From the NCBI RefSeq assembly GCF_008831285.2, contig NC_045140.1, forward strand, positions 19,156,370 to 19,220,369: 64,000 nucleotides of DNA. Reading direction: 5' to 3'. The DNA comes from Nymphaea colorata (Eukaryota; Streptophyta; Magnoliopsida; Nymphaeales; Nymphaeaceae). Each line of letters begins with the position of its first letter. Within the stretch, counting starts at the first letter, position 1. The notes under the pieces were generated by a model. That model was not told where the DNA came from. It was given only the letters and a program-made list of their open reading frames with translations, and ran no database searches. Both the position numbers and the translations under genes were made by a program. Shown piece by piece: positions 32,260 through 44,000 of the stretch.

Positions 32260-32650
32260 AGGTACTTGGTACGGGACTCGATTCGGGTTCGAAAAAAAAG
32301 GGATTGGGATCGACCCAATAAATTTATCGGGCTGGCTCGGGTGGACTCCGAGCCAGCCCGATAAAAATATTTTTTTTTAAATTTAATCGGGTCAAATTCA
32401 AACTAAGATTTCTGAGTTGGATCGAATCAGAACCCAGTTTTTGAATACCAGGTCGACCTGAACTCGACTCATTATTGGGTTTTATTGGGTTAGGTGAGAG
32501 TCAGGTTTACCTGCGGGGTCGGCGACGGACGGCAGGAAGAAGTCACCATCGCCTACCATAGACGAAGGTAACAGCAGCTGTTTCTTGACGCAGGAGTCAG
32601 GACCCTGTCGTACATCTTTACGGCATGGCATGGTGGCTATTTTATGTATA
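32260..32650 (+). repeat. GH3-unit spacer, copy 3
   Basis: Third copy of the spacer at 361-760. It contains a new perfect 18-bp hairpin (32323-32340 with 32348-32365, loop GTGGACT), formed by an inverted copy of ATCGGGCTGGCTCGG. Confidence 0.7.
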
Positions 32651-32970
32651 GCTTAAAAGAAGATTATATTTATATATATATATATATATATATGTATTAC
32701 ATAACGATAAATGTGTATTGCCAAATGTACTTTTGTATTTGATATTATTTATGACAGTTTTTAGCATCCCAAATGTGAAAAAAACCATTACCTAGAAGAA
32801 ACTATAGCCAGGCTCAGTACAGGAAGTCAGCGACGAAGTCATCGTGTTCAGATTGTTTTCTGACAATTATTAGAAAAATGAATGTATTGCAGAGAGAGTC
32901 AGAGCGAGGGCCGCAGGAGAACGGAGGAAGCAGCAAGTTGAAGCCAAGTCGTAGCGAGTCCGAGCGGAAA

Positions 32971-33186
32971 ATGGAGATGTTGGAGTTGATGGAAGAGATG
33001 ACCAACAACGTCGATGGAGAGCAGGAGAAGGTGCTGGCCGACATCCTCTTCTTGAATGCCCAATCCGAGTACCTGCAGAGGCATGGTCTTGCCGGAAAAA
33101 CAGACCGGGAGTCATTCAAGACGAAGCTGCCCGTCGTTACAAAAATAGGATTGATATCAGATTTGGATTGTGAAATTAGATTTTAG
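32971..33186 (+). pseudogene. Orphan GH3 exon-1 fragment with intact mini-frame
   Basis: Starts exactly like exon 1 of the full genes (MEMLELMEEMTNN) and stays in frame through KTKLPVV. It then runs into non-GH3 sequence encoding TKIGLISDLDCEIRF before a stop, giving 71 residues. The breakpoint equals that at 1365 and the following AT-rich sequence is shared too. Unlike the copy at 1203, the start codon and frame are intact, so a short N-terminal peptide could be made if transcribed. It lacks every ATP-binding motif, so it is not an enzyme. Confidence 0.8.
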
Positions 33187-33472
33187 ATTTAGATTCAAAT
33201 CTAACAATTTTTTTGTTTGTATGTGATATGAATATGTGAATAATGGAATATGTGAATAATTGAAAATAGATGTGATTAAGGGCATATTCGATTAGAGTTC
33301 AATCCATTGACATGATGTTCACATTAATCCACCACGACTTTGACTATGGTCTCCAATGAATCATCATTCAATTTCCCCTAGATGCATATTTTGGAAAGGG
33401 CATGTTGTGGTTGTACAAGTTGGAAAAAAATATATTTTTTTTTTGTTCCATCCTAGTTATATAATATAGGAA

Positions 33473-33830
33473 ATTAAGATGCTTGCATACGTAGGCTTCA
33501 TTTCCTCACATATGAACAAAGAAATGAGAATTCATTTGATTAAACCAACAAAGCTGTCGTGCGGCAATGATGCTGCAATACATATTTCAACTAACTCTAT
33601 ATCTTACGACCAAAGCAAGCATATTGAGATCGATATCATTTCATATAGTGAAAAGGTCCAAAATATGCACCATGTATACCCAAAGTGATATTTTTAATAA
33701 GATGTCCAAAATGGAGAAATTATGCATCATTGATTGATATCTTTACCACAGTGGTGATTGGATTACAATTAAGAAATACTCTAAGCTAGATGGGAATGTC
33801 AAGGGGAGTGTTGAAGATAGTTGCCAAACC
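33473..33830 (+). pseudogene. Copia RNase H/3' end fragment, copy 3
   Basis: Best preserved copy of the relic. MLAYVGFISSHMNKEMRI, SCGNDAAIHISTNSISYDQS and KHIEIDIISYSEKVQ are in one frame to 33688. The GGGGAGTGTTGAAGATAG segment follows at about 33794. Confidence 0.75.
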
Positions 33831-34019
33831 TATGACTTGAACTCAGATCGACAGAAGACTGGGTCTCTGGGTCTGTGAGTTGACTCATTCAAACAACCAT
33901 AATGTAAATCGCTGCAGCTGAATCGAGTGAGTTAGGGCCGAGCAGAACCAACTCAGGCCGAGTCTGCCCGAGTTAGGGGCAAGGCAGGCCGAGTTGGTTC
34001 AACCTTCACTCGTGGCCAG

Positions 34020-34100
34020 ATTCTTGACAAACTGGGCTGATTCCCGAGTCAGCTTGACAGTTTAACAACTTTGGTGTTGAAAGAATTGTTGTATCGTAGC
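34020..34100 (+). repeat. GH3 promoter-proximal block, copy e (left part)
   Basis: Interrupted at ATCGTAGC by the hAT-like element; it resumes at 35431 and runs to about 35835. Confidence 0.75.
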
Positions 34101-35430
34101 CAGTAGCGGAGCCAGCGTGGGGCAAGCGTGGGTGCCTGCCCATGCCAGCGCAAGAAAGCGAAATGGAGCCTCAGTCTGCCTCATGCTCATGTTGACGCCG
34201 TGTTGCCCACACCAAAAATGGATCCGGTCCCAATCTGTGCATCTTACACGCTCCCACACCAAAAATGGATCCGGTCCCAATCTGTGCATCTTACACGCTC
34301 TTTCGTTTCGCTGCCACAGCAGTTCTCCGCAGCTCCAACATCAGGCTATCAGCAAGTTTGCTTGGATCTTCTCCCCTCTGCAGCCGCAGGACAGAGCTCC
34401 GGCAACCGCAGGTCTGCTGACTCTGCTCCTCCCTTCGACCTTCCCCCGTCCACCGCAGGTTGGCTCTTCCGCTTCTCAGTTCTCCCCTCCTCATCTTCAG
34501 CCCTGCAGCGATTTTGGTTGTTTGGTTTTGGGCGTTTAATGTCTATTTGTTTGATTTATTTTCTATTTTGTCTGCATCTCGTTAGCCCTAAATCTGCTAA
34601 TTCCCCTCAACTGAAAATGTGCTCTCTATCTCTTTGAGGTGGATGGTGCCAGAAGCAAAGTTTCTCCACTTGACTTGTTCTCTCTCGTTTGTGTGCTATT
34701 TAAATTTCATAGTACTGGCGTTTTTTGTTTGTTTTTGCTTTCATTTTTGTTTTCTGAAATGTGATTGAAGTTGAACACTACATGGTTTTTGTTGTTTTCG
34801 TTTTTGTTTTCGCTTTTGTTCGTGTGGAGACCAGGGGATGAGCTTTAGCCTTTAGCCAAGCTGAGACCTTACACTTGATAAAGCAAGTGCAGCAGTTCGT
34901 CGCAGCGATATTAAAGCTGTACAAGAAAATGCTTAATGAAGATTCCTTTTACTATTGAAGGATTACAAAGTTGGTTTGAAATAGCCTTCAAGATGATCAG
35001 GCAAAGAGACAAACGTTGGATGTATACCAGTGTGGGCAGAACGGGAAAGCTCAAATTTGTTCCTCATGTGAAGAAAATTTGATCCAATGTAACAGAAAAG
35101 TTGTCTATAATAGGCTTAGTCTTGATTTCTTGCAACAGAAAATTTGTTTATGATTTGATGAAGAAGAAAGAGATATGAAAGTTACTTTCATATACTAAGT
35201 GCTCAAATTAGATCGAATGTACTAGTTACCATGAAATTTAGTAGTTAAAAAAATAAAATTTTAAGTTTAAAGTAATAGAAAAGTTAGTTCTTTTGGAAGA
35301 AAGCTCTCGAGTCGTTGAAAATGCTTACCAACTTTTATGTATTTTAAAATAACATATATTTTAATTTGAGAATTTTTTCACATACTATGAATTAGTGCTC
35401 CATAGTCAAAAAATTTTGGCTCTGCCACTG
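34101..35430. mobile_element. Non-autonomous hAT-like element, 1330 bp
   Basis: Flanked by a perfect 8-bp duplication ATCGTAGC (34093-34100 and 35431-35438). The inverted ends are CAGTAGCGGAGCCA and TGGCTCTGCCACTG. Other copies of the host block (for example at 1510, 14850 and 25720) read straight through TATCGTAGCTAATCT, giving empty sites. A 60-bp stretch near 34210-34300 is tandemly duplicated (GGATCCGGTCCCAATCTGTG occurs twice). No transposase is recognised, although a short frame near 35010-35110 (QAKRQTLDVYQCGQNGK) looks protein-like. Confidence 0.85.
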
Positions 35431-35835
35431 ATCGTAGCTAATCTGTTGCCATTTTCATCATCCTCATTTTTTAATCTGCTTTGATCCCTTACCAAATTCA
35501 TTGTGAAAATTATCCTTTCTCAAAATCGCCAAACAAAGAGTTTATTGGTTATTCTTGCTTGGGTATTTTACATTGACACTAATTTTGTGGTTTTAGTGGG
35601 TAATTTGAGAAGCATAGAAAACCCTTAGGAAGTTGTTCATTTTTTGCCATAGACGGCCAATTGCTTTGAACCATCAACATCATCAAGAAAATTGGCGAGG
35701 TCCAAATAGGAGCTAAAGCTATCGTTCAAACCCAAGAAAGTACAAGAGAAGAGAAACACAGGTCATGTCCAAAGACATATGGTAGACATGTCTATATGTA
35801 GTTTAAGTCTCTTGGACAAATTATGATATGGATGT
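35431..35835 (+). repeat. GH3 promoter-proximal block, copy e (right part)
   Basis: Continuation of the block after the hAT-like insertion. It starts with the second copy of ATCGTAGC. Confidence 0.75.
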
Positions 35836-35901
35836 CAATATATCCGATTTGAATCAGACATTCGATCAAACCGTTTTTAAAAAAATATATAAAAAATTAA
35901 T

Positions 35902-36261
35902 ATACGATTAAGAAATTGGATAAGATTCAAATTCAAGAAATGACATCCGATTAGATTCAAATTTGATTATACATAAATATCCAACCGAATAAATATATAG
36001 ATTCAAATCAGATTTATTTTTAAACATGTATCATATATTCAATACTATTACATTATGAAAATCAGGCAAATTCAGTTTAAAATACGATTAAGAAATTGGA
36101 TAAGATTCAAATTCAAGAAATGACATCCGATTATATTCAAATTTGGATATACATAAATATCCAACCGAATAGATATACAGATTCAAATCAGATTTATTTT
36201 TTAAACATGTATCATATATTCAATGCTATTACATTATGAAAATAAGGCAAATTCAGTTTAA
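35902..36261 (+). repeat. 180-bp tandem duplication upstream of GH3-D
   Basis: The units 35902-36081 and 36082-36261 start with ATACGATTAAGAAATTGG and differ at a few sites. Gene C has one unit at the equivalent place (about 26195-26370). Confidence 0.85.
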
Positions 36262-36299
36262 ATTTGATCGAAATTGGATATGAATGTAAAAATAGGATT

Positions 36300-36600
36300 T
36301 ATTAAGGAGGAACATGCGAGTCATCCCAAGCTGGCTAGTGGCTATGACAAATCTAACAGCAACTGAAAGTCTAATTCAGGCGGCTACAGTAATGGCAACA
36401 ACAGTCGAAAGTCTAATTTAAATTCTTTCCCAAAGCAAAAGTATAATTCAAATTCAGGCGGCTACAGTAATGGCAACAACAGTCGAAAGTCTAATTTAAA
36501 TTCTTTCCCAAAGCAAAAGTATAATTCAAATTCAGACGGCAACAGTCATGGCAACAACAATGGAAGTCTAATCAAAATTGTTTTCCATAGCTGTTATGCG
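36300..36600 (+). pseudogene. Copia Gag-like Asn/Gly/Ser-rich relic, copy 2
   Basis: Counterpart of 26384-26640, enlarged by a tandem repeat of about 75 bp (GGCGGCTACAGTAATGGC occurs at about 36379 and 36459). Stops interrupt all frames. Confidence 0.5.
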
Positions 36601-37234
36601 ATACCCATGATGAGCAAATTCAAGCCTACGATTCTCAAACTGAAAAATTACTGGAAGGAGGAGAAAATAAAAGGAAAGATATTATCCCTTTAATTATCTT
36701 AAAAAATCTTCTACCAATTACACGCTGACCCATTAGTTACATACTCCAAAATATATTGTATTGACACGCATGAATCAAAATAAAAAAAATAAGCAAGAGT
36801 TTTCTTTTTGGTAGTGGACGTAGGTTCACCAAAACCGAACCAAGTAATTTTGGTTTTCTTCCTCCTTGCCTTTCTTTTTTTTCTTTAGGGTTAAGAACAG
36901 ATTTGGACTGTTAAATCAGAGATTCAAATATAACTATTTTTACTAGTATTTGAATATGAATATGGGAATATTTGAAAACAAATGCGATTAAAGGTACCTT
37001 CAATTCAAATTCGATCCGCTCACATCCCTATATACGACATTTGCACACAAGCCACCACGAGTTGATTGACTGTGGTCAAAATCTTGGGCATCGCCACGAG
37101 TTGATTGACTGTGGTCAAAATCTTGGGCATCGCAGGATGTATAATAAAACCATTGACTACAGAAAAAAAAAAACCATTAACAATGGGCGTTGAAGTTGAT
37201 AGATAGAATACAGGAAGTTCTTAACCGAGCAAAG

Positions 37235-37243
37235 AGATATAAA
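37235..37243 (+). promoter_or_regulatory. Putative TATA box of GH3-D
   Basis: GATATAAAG, about 70 bp before the start codon, in the same context as gene C. Confidence 0.5.
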
Positions 37244-37307
37244 GGAGGGCCGCGGGAGAACGGAGGAAGCAGAAGTACAAGTTTTAGACGGAAAATCCAA
37301 CCGCGAG

Positions 37308-39739
37308 ATGGAGATGTTGAAGTTGATGGAAGAGATGACCAACAACACCGACAGAGAGCAGGAGAAGGTGCTGGCCGATATCCTCTCCCTGAATGCCCAC
37401 ACTGAGTACCTACAGAAGCATGGTCTTGCCGGAAACACCGACCAGAAGTTATTCAAGACGACGCTGCCCGTCGTTAGCTATGTTGACATCCGGTCGGACA
37501 TCCATCGCATAGCAGATGGCGATCGCTCTTCCATCTTGTCCGCCCTTCCTCTTTCCCACTTCATTTGCAGGTCTGTCTGTTTCTCTCTCTCTCTCTCTCT
37601 CTCTGCCCTTCAACCAGTTAAGAACAGAGCAGAAAAAATAAATAGTCACGTAAGATGCGTCTCAAGGCTTCTTAATTTTATTGCAGCTCCGGCACGTCAG
37701 GTGGTGAGAAGAAGATGCTGCCACTGGTAGAGGGAGATCACGACAGAGTGGAGATGGTAGATAGGTTTATGGGTAGCCTGATGAACAGGTATCTTCTTAA
37801 GACCTGAAAGTACACATACCAATACTAAAGGCATCGCCATGCATGCTAATGCACCTGCAACAACTGATTTTAAATGATTCCTTTTTTAGTTTTTCACCAT
37901 CAAACAAATTTGAAGTCATATATAACGAATCAAATATGCTCTTAACTGTATTCACTTTTCTAGATATCCATATCCAATTTGAATTCAAATGCAAATAAAG
38001 AAAGTTGTATTTGAATCAGAATTCAAAATTCAGTTTTTCACTCCCATTCGAATTCGATTTTTACATTTATTATATTTATGTATATCCAAATTTGAATACA
38101 ATCAAATATCATTTCGGTGTGCCTTGTTGAACAAAAAATTATTAGGAATTAAGTGTACTTCCTAAATTAAATTCTCTCTAGGCATGGCTCTGGTTTGAAG
38201 CAAGGCAAGAACCTGAACTTTGTCCACGTTAGAAAAGAGTGGGAGACGGGTGCTGGCATTCCAGTTCGCTCAGTTGTTACAAGCTGGTACAAGAGCAGTC
38301 ACTTCCTTTCCAAGCACCATCGTTACAGCACCACCAACACCAGCCCGATCGCCTCTATACATTGCACAGACATGTTCCAGAGCATATACTCGCAGCTGCT
38401 CGCCGGCCTGGCCGACCGGCTGTCCGTCGTCCAGCTGTGCTCCACCTTCACGCTGGTTCTGGTCCAGGCCATCCATTTCCTTGAGCGCCACTACCAGGAC
38501 CTGGCGAGGGACATTGAGAAGGGGACGGTTGATCCTCGAATCACGGACGAAGATGTCCGGGCAGCGCTGGAGACGAGATTGACACCTGACCCCGAGAACG
38601 CAGCACTTATAAGAAAGGAGTGTGGACGTGGGCAATGGAAGGGCATCATAAGAAGAATCTGGCCCAATGCCCAGTACTTGGCAGCCACGGCGACGGGGAG
38701 TATGAGTCCCTACGTCCCTGTCTTGGATTTTTATAGCGATGGTCTGCCACTGGTTAGCCTTCTGTATGCATCGTCCGAGTGCTTCTTCGGGATCAACTTG
38801 AACCCTTTCTGTAAGCCAGAGGACGTCGCCTACACCATCCTCCCTTATTTGGCCTATTTTGAGTTTCTGCCAGTCGAAACACCGGAAAGTTGCCTGCAGC
38901 CGTCGGAGCTGGTGAATTTGGCTGATGTTCAGATGGGGAAGGAGTACGAGATAGTGGTGACCACTTACTCAGGTACGAATCTACCCTTGTTTTCGCATTC
39001 AAATGTATGTTACTGTGATTGCCTGTTCTATTCATGGTTAATCTTTCATCATATATAGAGATGCTCAATATTGGAGTTAATTGGAAATCTTGGGCCGCAC
39101 CGTGAACTGCATTAATATGTAAATAAGCAAACAGACACACCTGACTCTGTTGATCTCACATTACCAGGTCTTTACCGTTATAGAGTGGGAGACATCCTGA
39201 GAGTCGTGGGTTTCTATAACAAGGCGCCCCAATTCAAGTTTGTTTGCCGTGGCGATGCTGTGTTGAGCCTCGATATAGAAAAAACCAGTGAGGCAGATCT
39301 GCAGAAAGCAGTCGCGGCGGCGGAGGCCGCTCACCTTATTCCACACAACACGAGGGTGGCGGAATTTACTAGTTACGCCGATGCGACCACCATTCCAGGC
39401 CACTATGTCATTTACTGGGAACTCTCACCAACAACAGATCAGACGGAGGGCCTTTCAGCTGATTATGTGATGGAGCAGTGTTGTGTGGTAATTGAGGAAT
39501 CATTGGATGTATCTTATAAAGAAATGCGTGTTTACGACAGATCCATTGGGCCTCTAGAAATCAAGGTCGTGAAGAATGGCACTTTTGACAGACTCATGGA
39601 CTTTGCTGTATCTAGTGGTGCTTCCGTGTCTCAGTACAAACCTCCTAGGTGTGTTAAATCTGCTTCCATCCTGCAAATTTTAGATGCAGCGGTTGTTTCT
39701 GCCCATTTCAGTCCTGGTCCGCCAAGTTGGTCTAAGTAG
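37308..39739 (+). CDS. GH3: GH3-D, acyl-acid-amido synthetase
   Basis: Exons are 37308-37570, 37687-37788, 38182-38972 and 39168-39739, giving 575 residues and the usual phases. Intron 2 is 393 bp as in gene C, and the two are almost identical even in intron sequence. Motifs SSGTSGGEKK, YASSE and YRYRVGD are intact. Exon 1 has SYVDIRSD where A and C keep SYEDI (B has TYEDI), a change of a conserved acidic residue, and Q-K for R-E before LFKTT. Intron 3 is 195 bp with in-frame stops, the normal state from which gene C lost 87 bp. It is the last complete GH3 gene of the array; the conserved 3' flank ends near 40000. Confidence 0.9.
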
Positions 39740-40253
39740 CGCTGCAGCATCGTCGTCTTCATCTGGCAGACACTCATGGATTGAAGTCTCAAGTGCAAGA
39801 GATTTACACATATTTCACTGTTTGTATTAAATAAATGAGGATTCCTCTTTTTGGTGCAGGGTTGAATGTATTTTTTGTTCTTTCTTTGAATTAATATGTA
39901 ACAGAATAAGGTAAGCGTCTACATAAATAAAAGAGTATTTGATGGAAAACGTGGAATGAGAGTGCCCATTTCTTCTTTGAGCTTCGCGGATGAGGCGATG
40001 CCGATGGGTCTGTGAGCATAACCTGTTGTGCCCATGGTAAGCGTCTAATTTGTGCATTGAATGCAGAACATCCTCTGAAATGACTCCAAATGTTCCCCTC
40101 GGTGAAACTATCATGGCCAGACTTAAGCAGTTCTCTGCCATGAATAAGTTCAAGAAGAGAGCCCTACGAGTAAGACTCGTCTTAGGTGAAGTTCATTTTT
40201 CTTATGTATCCATAACGTCTTGCATACTCCATGAACATGTGATTTTTTCTTAT

Positions 40254-40570
40254 GGACATGTCAACAACATTAATGGGCCATTTGATGTTTGTTATAGGCA
40301 AAACATTTCCTTTGATTGTTTCCTCCACATTACCGTGTAAGTAGAAATAACTGGAAACATTGGATGGTCAAGAGCATAACCTGTTGAAAATAGGTTCTCA
40401 TCAATGTAACCATCCTCTGAACTATTATGCATCATAGCCTTGAGTCCCCACAAAAAATTCATGTGGGAGAGTACTCGAAAAATGATTATTAAATATGTCA
40501 AAGATCGTCAATGCAGGGAAGAATTTGGAAAGTAAATAAAGATGATTGGACCTCAAATCTAGCACTTTTA
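40254..40570 (-). pseudogene. Receptor-like protein LRR fragment, copy 1
   Basis: Repeats part of the 40611-41050 relic. TTGTTATAGGCAAAACATTTCC, and AACATTGGATGGTCA near 40358, correspond to segments at about 40950 and 41015. The minus-strand text (VEETIKGNV) is too short and broken to define a gene. Confidence 0.4.
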
Positions 40571-40610
40571 ATCTGCAGCCCACAAAGTCTCCTCTTGTAG
40601 ATCGTGTTTT

Positions 40611-40997
40611 TTAATATGTGGCCCATAAAGCTTTGGGTTCTTTTAAAAGAAGAATGATCGAAAGTGCTGAACTGCTTTTCTTGAATATCATTTCTTGCAA
40701 ATCATTATAAGATAAGTTTAAGACTGAAAGAAATGTGAGATCTGCAATCCCCTCTAGTATGGGTCCAATTGGTTCAAACCAGTGCAACTCTAGCATATTG
40801 CCAAAGGAATTGGGGATGAGACCTTTTAGATGGTTGTTGGAAACATTCAATCCACACAAATACTTCAACATCCCTATCTCTTCAGGAATTTCTCCAATAA
40901 AATAGTTGTTGGACATGTCAACAATATTCATGCGTCCTTTGATGCATGTTATAAGAAGAACATTTCCTTCAATTGTTTCTTTCATTTCATTGTGCAA
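40611..40997 (-). pseudogene. Receptor-like protein, C-terminal LRR relic
   Basis: The minus-strand frame contains consecutive plant extracellular leucine-rich repeats: NNYFIGEIPEEIGMLKYL, NVSNNHLKGLIPNSFGNM, then LTFLSVLNLSYNDLQ. The IPxxIGxLxxLxxLNxSxNxLxGxIP pattern is typical of the membrane-proximal repeats of receptor-like proteins and kinases. About 128 codons are open. The signal peptide, most repeats, the transmembrane helix and any kinase are absent, so it is a fragment. A partial duplicate is next to it at 40254-40570. Confidence 0.75.
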
Positions 40998-41050
40998 GGA
41001 GAAATAAGTGGAAACGTTGGATCAGTTAAAAACATAACGTGTTGAAAATA

Positions 41051-44000
41051 GATCCTCATCAACGTAACCATCATGTGAACCGTTGAAGCCCCAACCAATG
41101 TGTTTTCTAATCATATTTGGAACGCTTGCTTACAATTTCTACATTGGCAGAGCCCAGCACCCTTTTCTTTCTATCTCTCTCAATCTATCTTTTAGTTTTC
41201 CTTGTCTTTTTCATCGAAAATAATGTTAAAAAACGTAAGTGACACGTTGTTTAGACCAACAATTCATCTTCTTTCTTTCCTACTTTTTTGAGAATGAAAA
41301 GGGCAGGCACACCATCATTTTTCTTCCGATTTTTTTACTCGTGAATATACACTAACAGGTTTGGTTAATCAGATAGGTTCGTTCATGATTTAATTAGATC
41401 GAATTTGGATTGGTATATGAGTTCAATATGCCGTCACATATGAAAAGAAAAGAAAAAAAAAAAAGAAAAGAAAAAAGAGCCCTGAGACCAAAGAGAGCGA
41501 CATAAAGCTAACCTTATATTATTCTGTTTTGATGGGTGCAGCCCCAAAGATCAAATCATCATTTTATATTCACTGGACGACCCAAATTAATATCCGCTTC
41601 AGGTCAAATCATATCAAAGTTGTAGGTGATGTATTACTTAACCTTCCACATGATCTAGAGCAAAAGGAAGAGAGAAAACAGCTTCCGTAGCGCAGAAATT
41701 CAAAAGCACCTTCCTCCATATTTTGTTCTTGAGAAGAATTGCTACGACGTGGTGGCCAGGTGAGAAAAATCTGAATGTTCCAAACAAAACTTGTTATTCT
41801 TCCAACAGCTAGCCGCGGAGATGGATTCAATTTTCACATCAGCTCATCATCTCCTTTTTTAGTTGAAAGAAACAAGTCTGGAGAGGTGTCAAAAGAAAAA
41901 AAAAGGCGTTCAATCTCAGGCCTTGGCATACACGTTAAACTAATGTCGGTCCCTTGAGCACCATTTTCAACTCGGAGAGGTGCCAACACCATTTCTCCGA
42001 CTCCTTCTTGATGTGAAAACAAATCTACGATAAAAATCTTTGGTTCATCAAACTATATATATATATATTGCTATTTTATACTTAAAAAAATGTCGGATGT
42101 AACATCAGAAGGGGGGAGATTTAATCTTAAGAACACGGTTTACGGATTGGATTCGGGGCAATCAAACACCCCTTAATGTGTTTTTCTGGAAGTGGACCAG
42201 TCATTTTCTTAAAAAAACTAGATTTCCGGATAAACCGAGAATAGTTGTTCATGAGATCCCAGACTTAGTTCTCTTTCATATGTCTATGATGTGGAATGGT
42301 TTATATCACATAGTTCTCTCTTTTTCTTTGTGTACACACATACACACACATCTTATATCATGGATTGAAATCAGCGAGCTTGAAAGAAGGCTGTCCTCGC
42401 CAAGATATTATTTATTTATCCATGGGTAAAATGTCATCAACATTGATCGAAAAAATTGTTCTCCATTGCTCAGCATGGTAATACTTCGAATTTTTTTTGT
42501 TTAAAAAAAAAAAAACGTTTGAAACAAACTTTTGGGATGAAGTTTCATACGCGAGTCTATGTGGGGAATTTTTTACATCGATTTAATTAATGTTTTTAAA
42601 CATAATCATCTTCCTTTCCCAGCCTTTGATGAAAAAGAAGAAGCTGCATCTACGTGTAGAAAATAATCGAGTACAGAATTGCGGAATCCATGATTTTTTT
42701 GACATTAAAAAAAACTCGTGATCAGTTCAAATCAAAGGATCCAGGAAGTTTTACCGGTCGAGTCTGTTTGCTCCTTTTGAACATTGATTAAGCATGGTGC
42801 AGCTAAAGTGGACCTTACTTCACTAACTCATGTATGTTAATGCACTTGGCGGCTTAATTTTAAAGAAATATTGCAAATTTAAGCAGAAATTTTACACATT
42901 TATGGCATTTTCATAAACAGAAATGACGGAAAATGTACCAATCAAGTAACATAATTAGGATTAAGCATCTATGGCGCCCACGCTAAGATGAAGCAAAAGC
43001 AAAAATATAGAAACTAGGCATGCATTATGATGGCTTCAAACAGAAAAAGAGGAAGGGCAATTCTATCATGCATGCTCAACTTGCATGCTGATAGACAACA
43101 ATACACAATGCAATTCTGACTGCCTAACAGCAACAGATATGCACACCTTCAATGGAATCATATGCTTAACGAATTTAGAAGGAGGAATTTTGCATCAAAC
43201 TTAAATTCCATCATCTTGTTAGTTTGATCCCAATACCAATTTTTTCTAACACTCTCTAACGTACATGAGGGTTAGGGTTATAGTCATCAATCCCATTGCA
43301 AATCCTACTCCAACCAATCCATACCCATATCTCCTCCCCTTGCTTGCTGATTGCGTCATTGTCACCATTTCTTTCAGTAGCACACTCTCTCAAGTCTCAA
43401 TCTGCGGGTCAGCCGGAAAAATTAGGGACGTCGCTAGAAAAAGAAAAGTTCCTTAGGTAAGAAAAATTATAATTTCTCCTTACATTTTTTTTTTATCTTT
43501 TTAGTCAAAAAGTGGTTTGGAATGCATAACTTTTCCACGTACGCTGGCAGATCCATGGTCCCTTTTTTTCTCACTCATAAAACATATCTTCCCCTTTCTT
43601 TTTAATTTGAAAAAAAAAATATCTAGAGCTTAAATGGTAAATCTCAAGTTCGTAATTTAGACCAGCAATTTCAAACATAATGCGTGTGCTAATTATTTAA
43701 GTTTCGTCTTCTATTTTTTTTTTTTCTAATTAAAAGGCACGTTCACAAAACGTTCCATGTTGCATTTTTTAAAAAAACAATTATATTATCCACTTTTAAT
43801 TTTCTCCAAGCGGGCAAATACATCTTACTGAAAACCAATCATTTTCTGTAATTTTTTAACTCCTGGGTTTCTTTCTAACCTTACAGACATGTCCGTTTTA
43901 CTTAATCCAAACCCCAAAAACTTATTCGCAAGCTTGTTTTTCCTGGTATATGAAAAAACAGGAACCAAAGGCCCAAATTTAATAGATCACATCCACATTA

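Noticed and set aside
43265-43456. AGGGTTAGGGTTA as an interstitial telomere repeat
   Set aside because: Barely two plant-type repeats are present, which is expected by chance.
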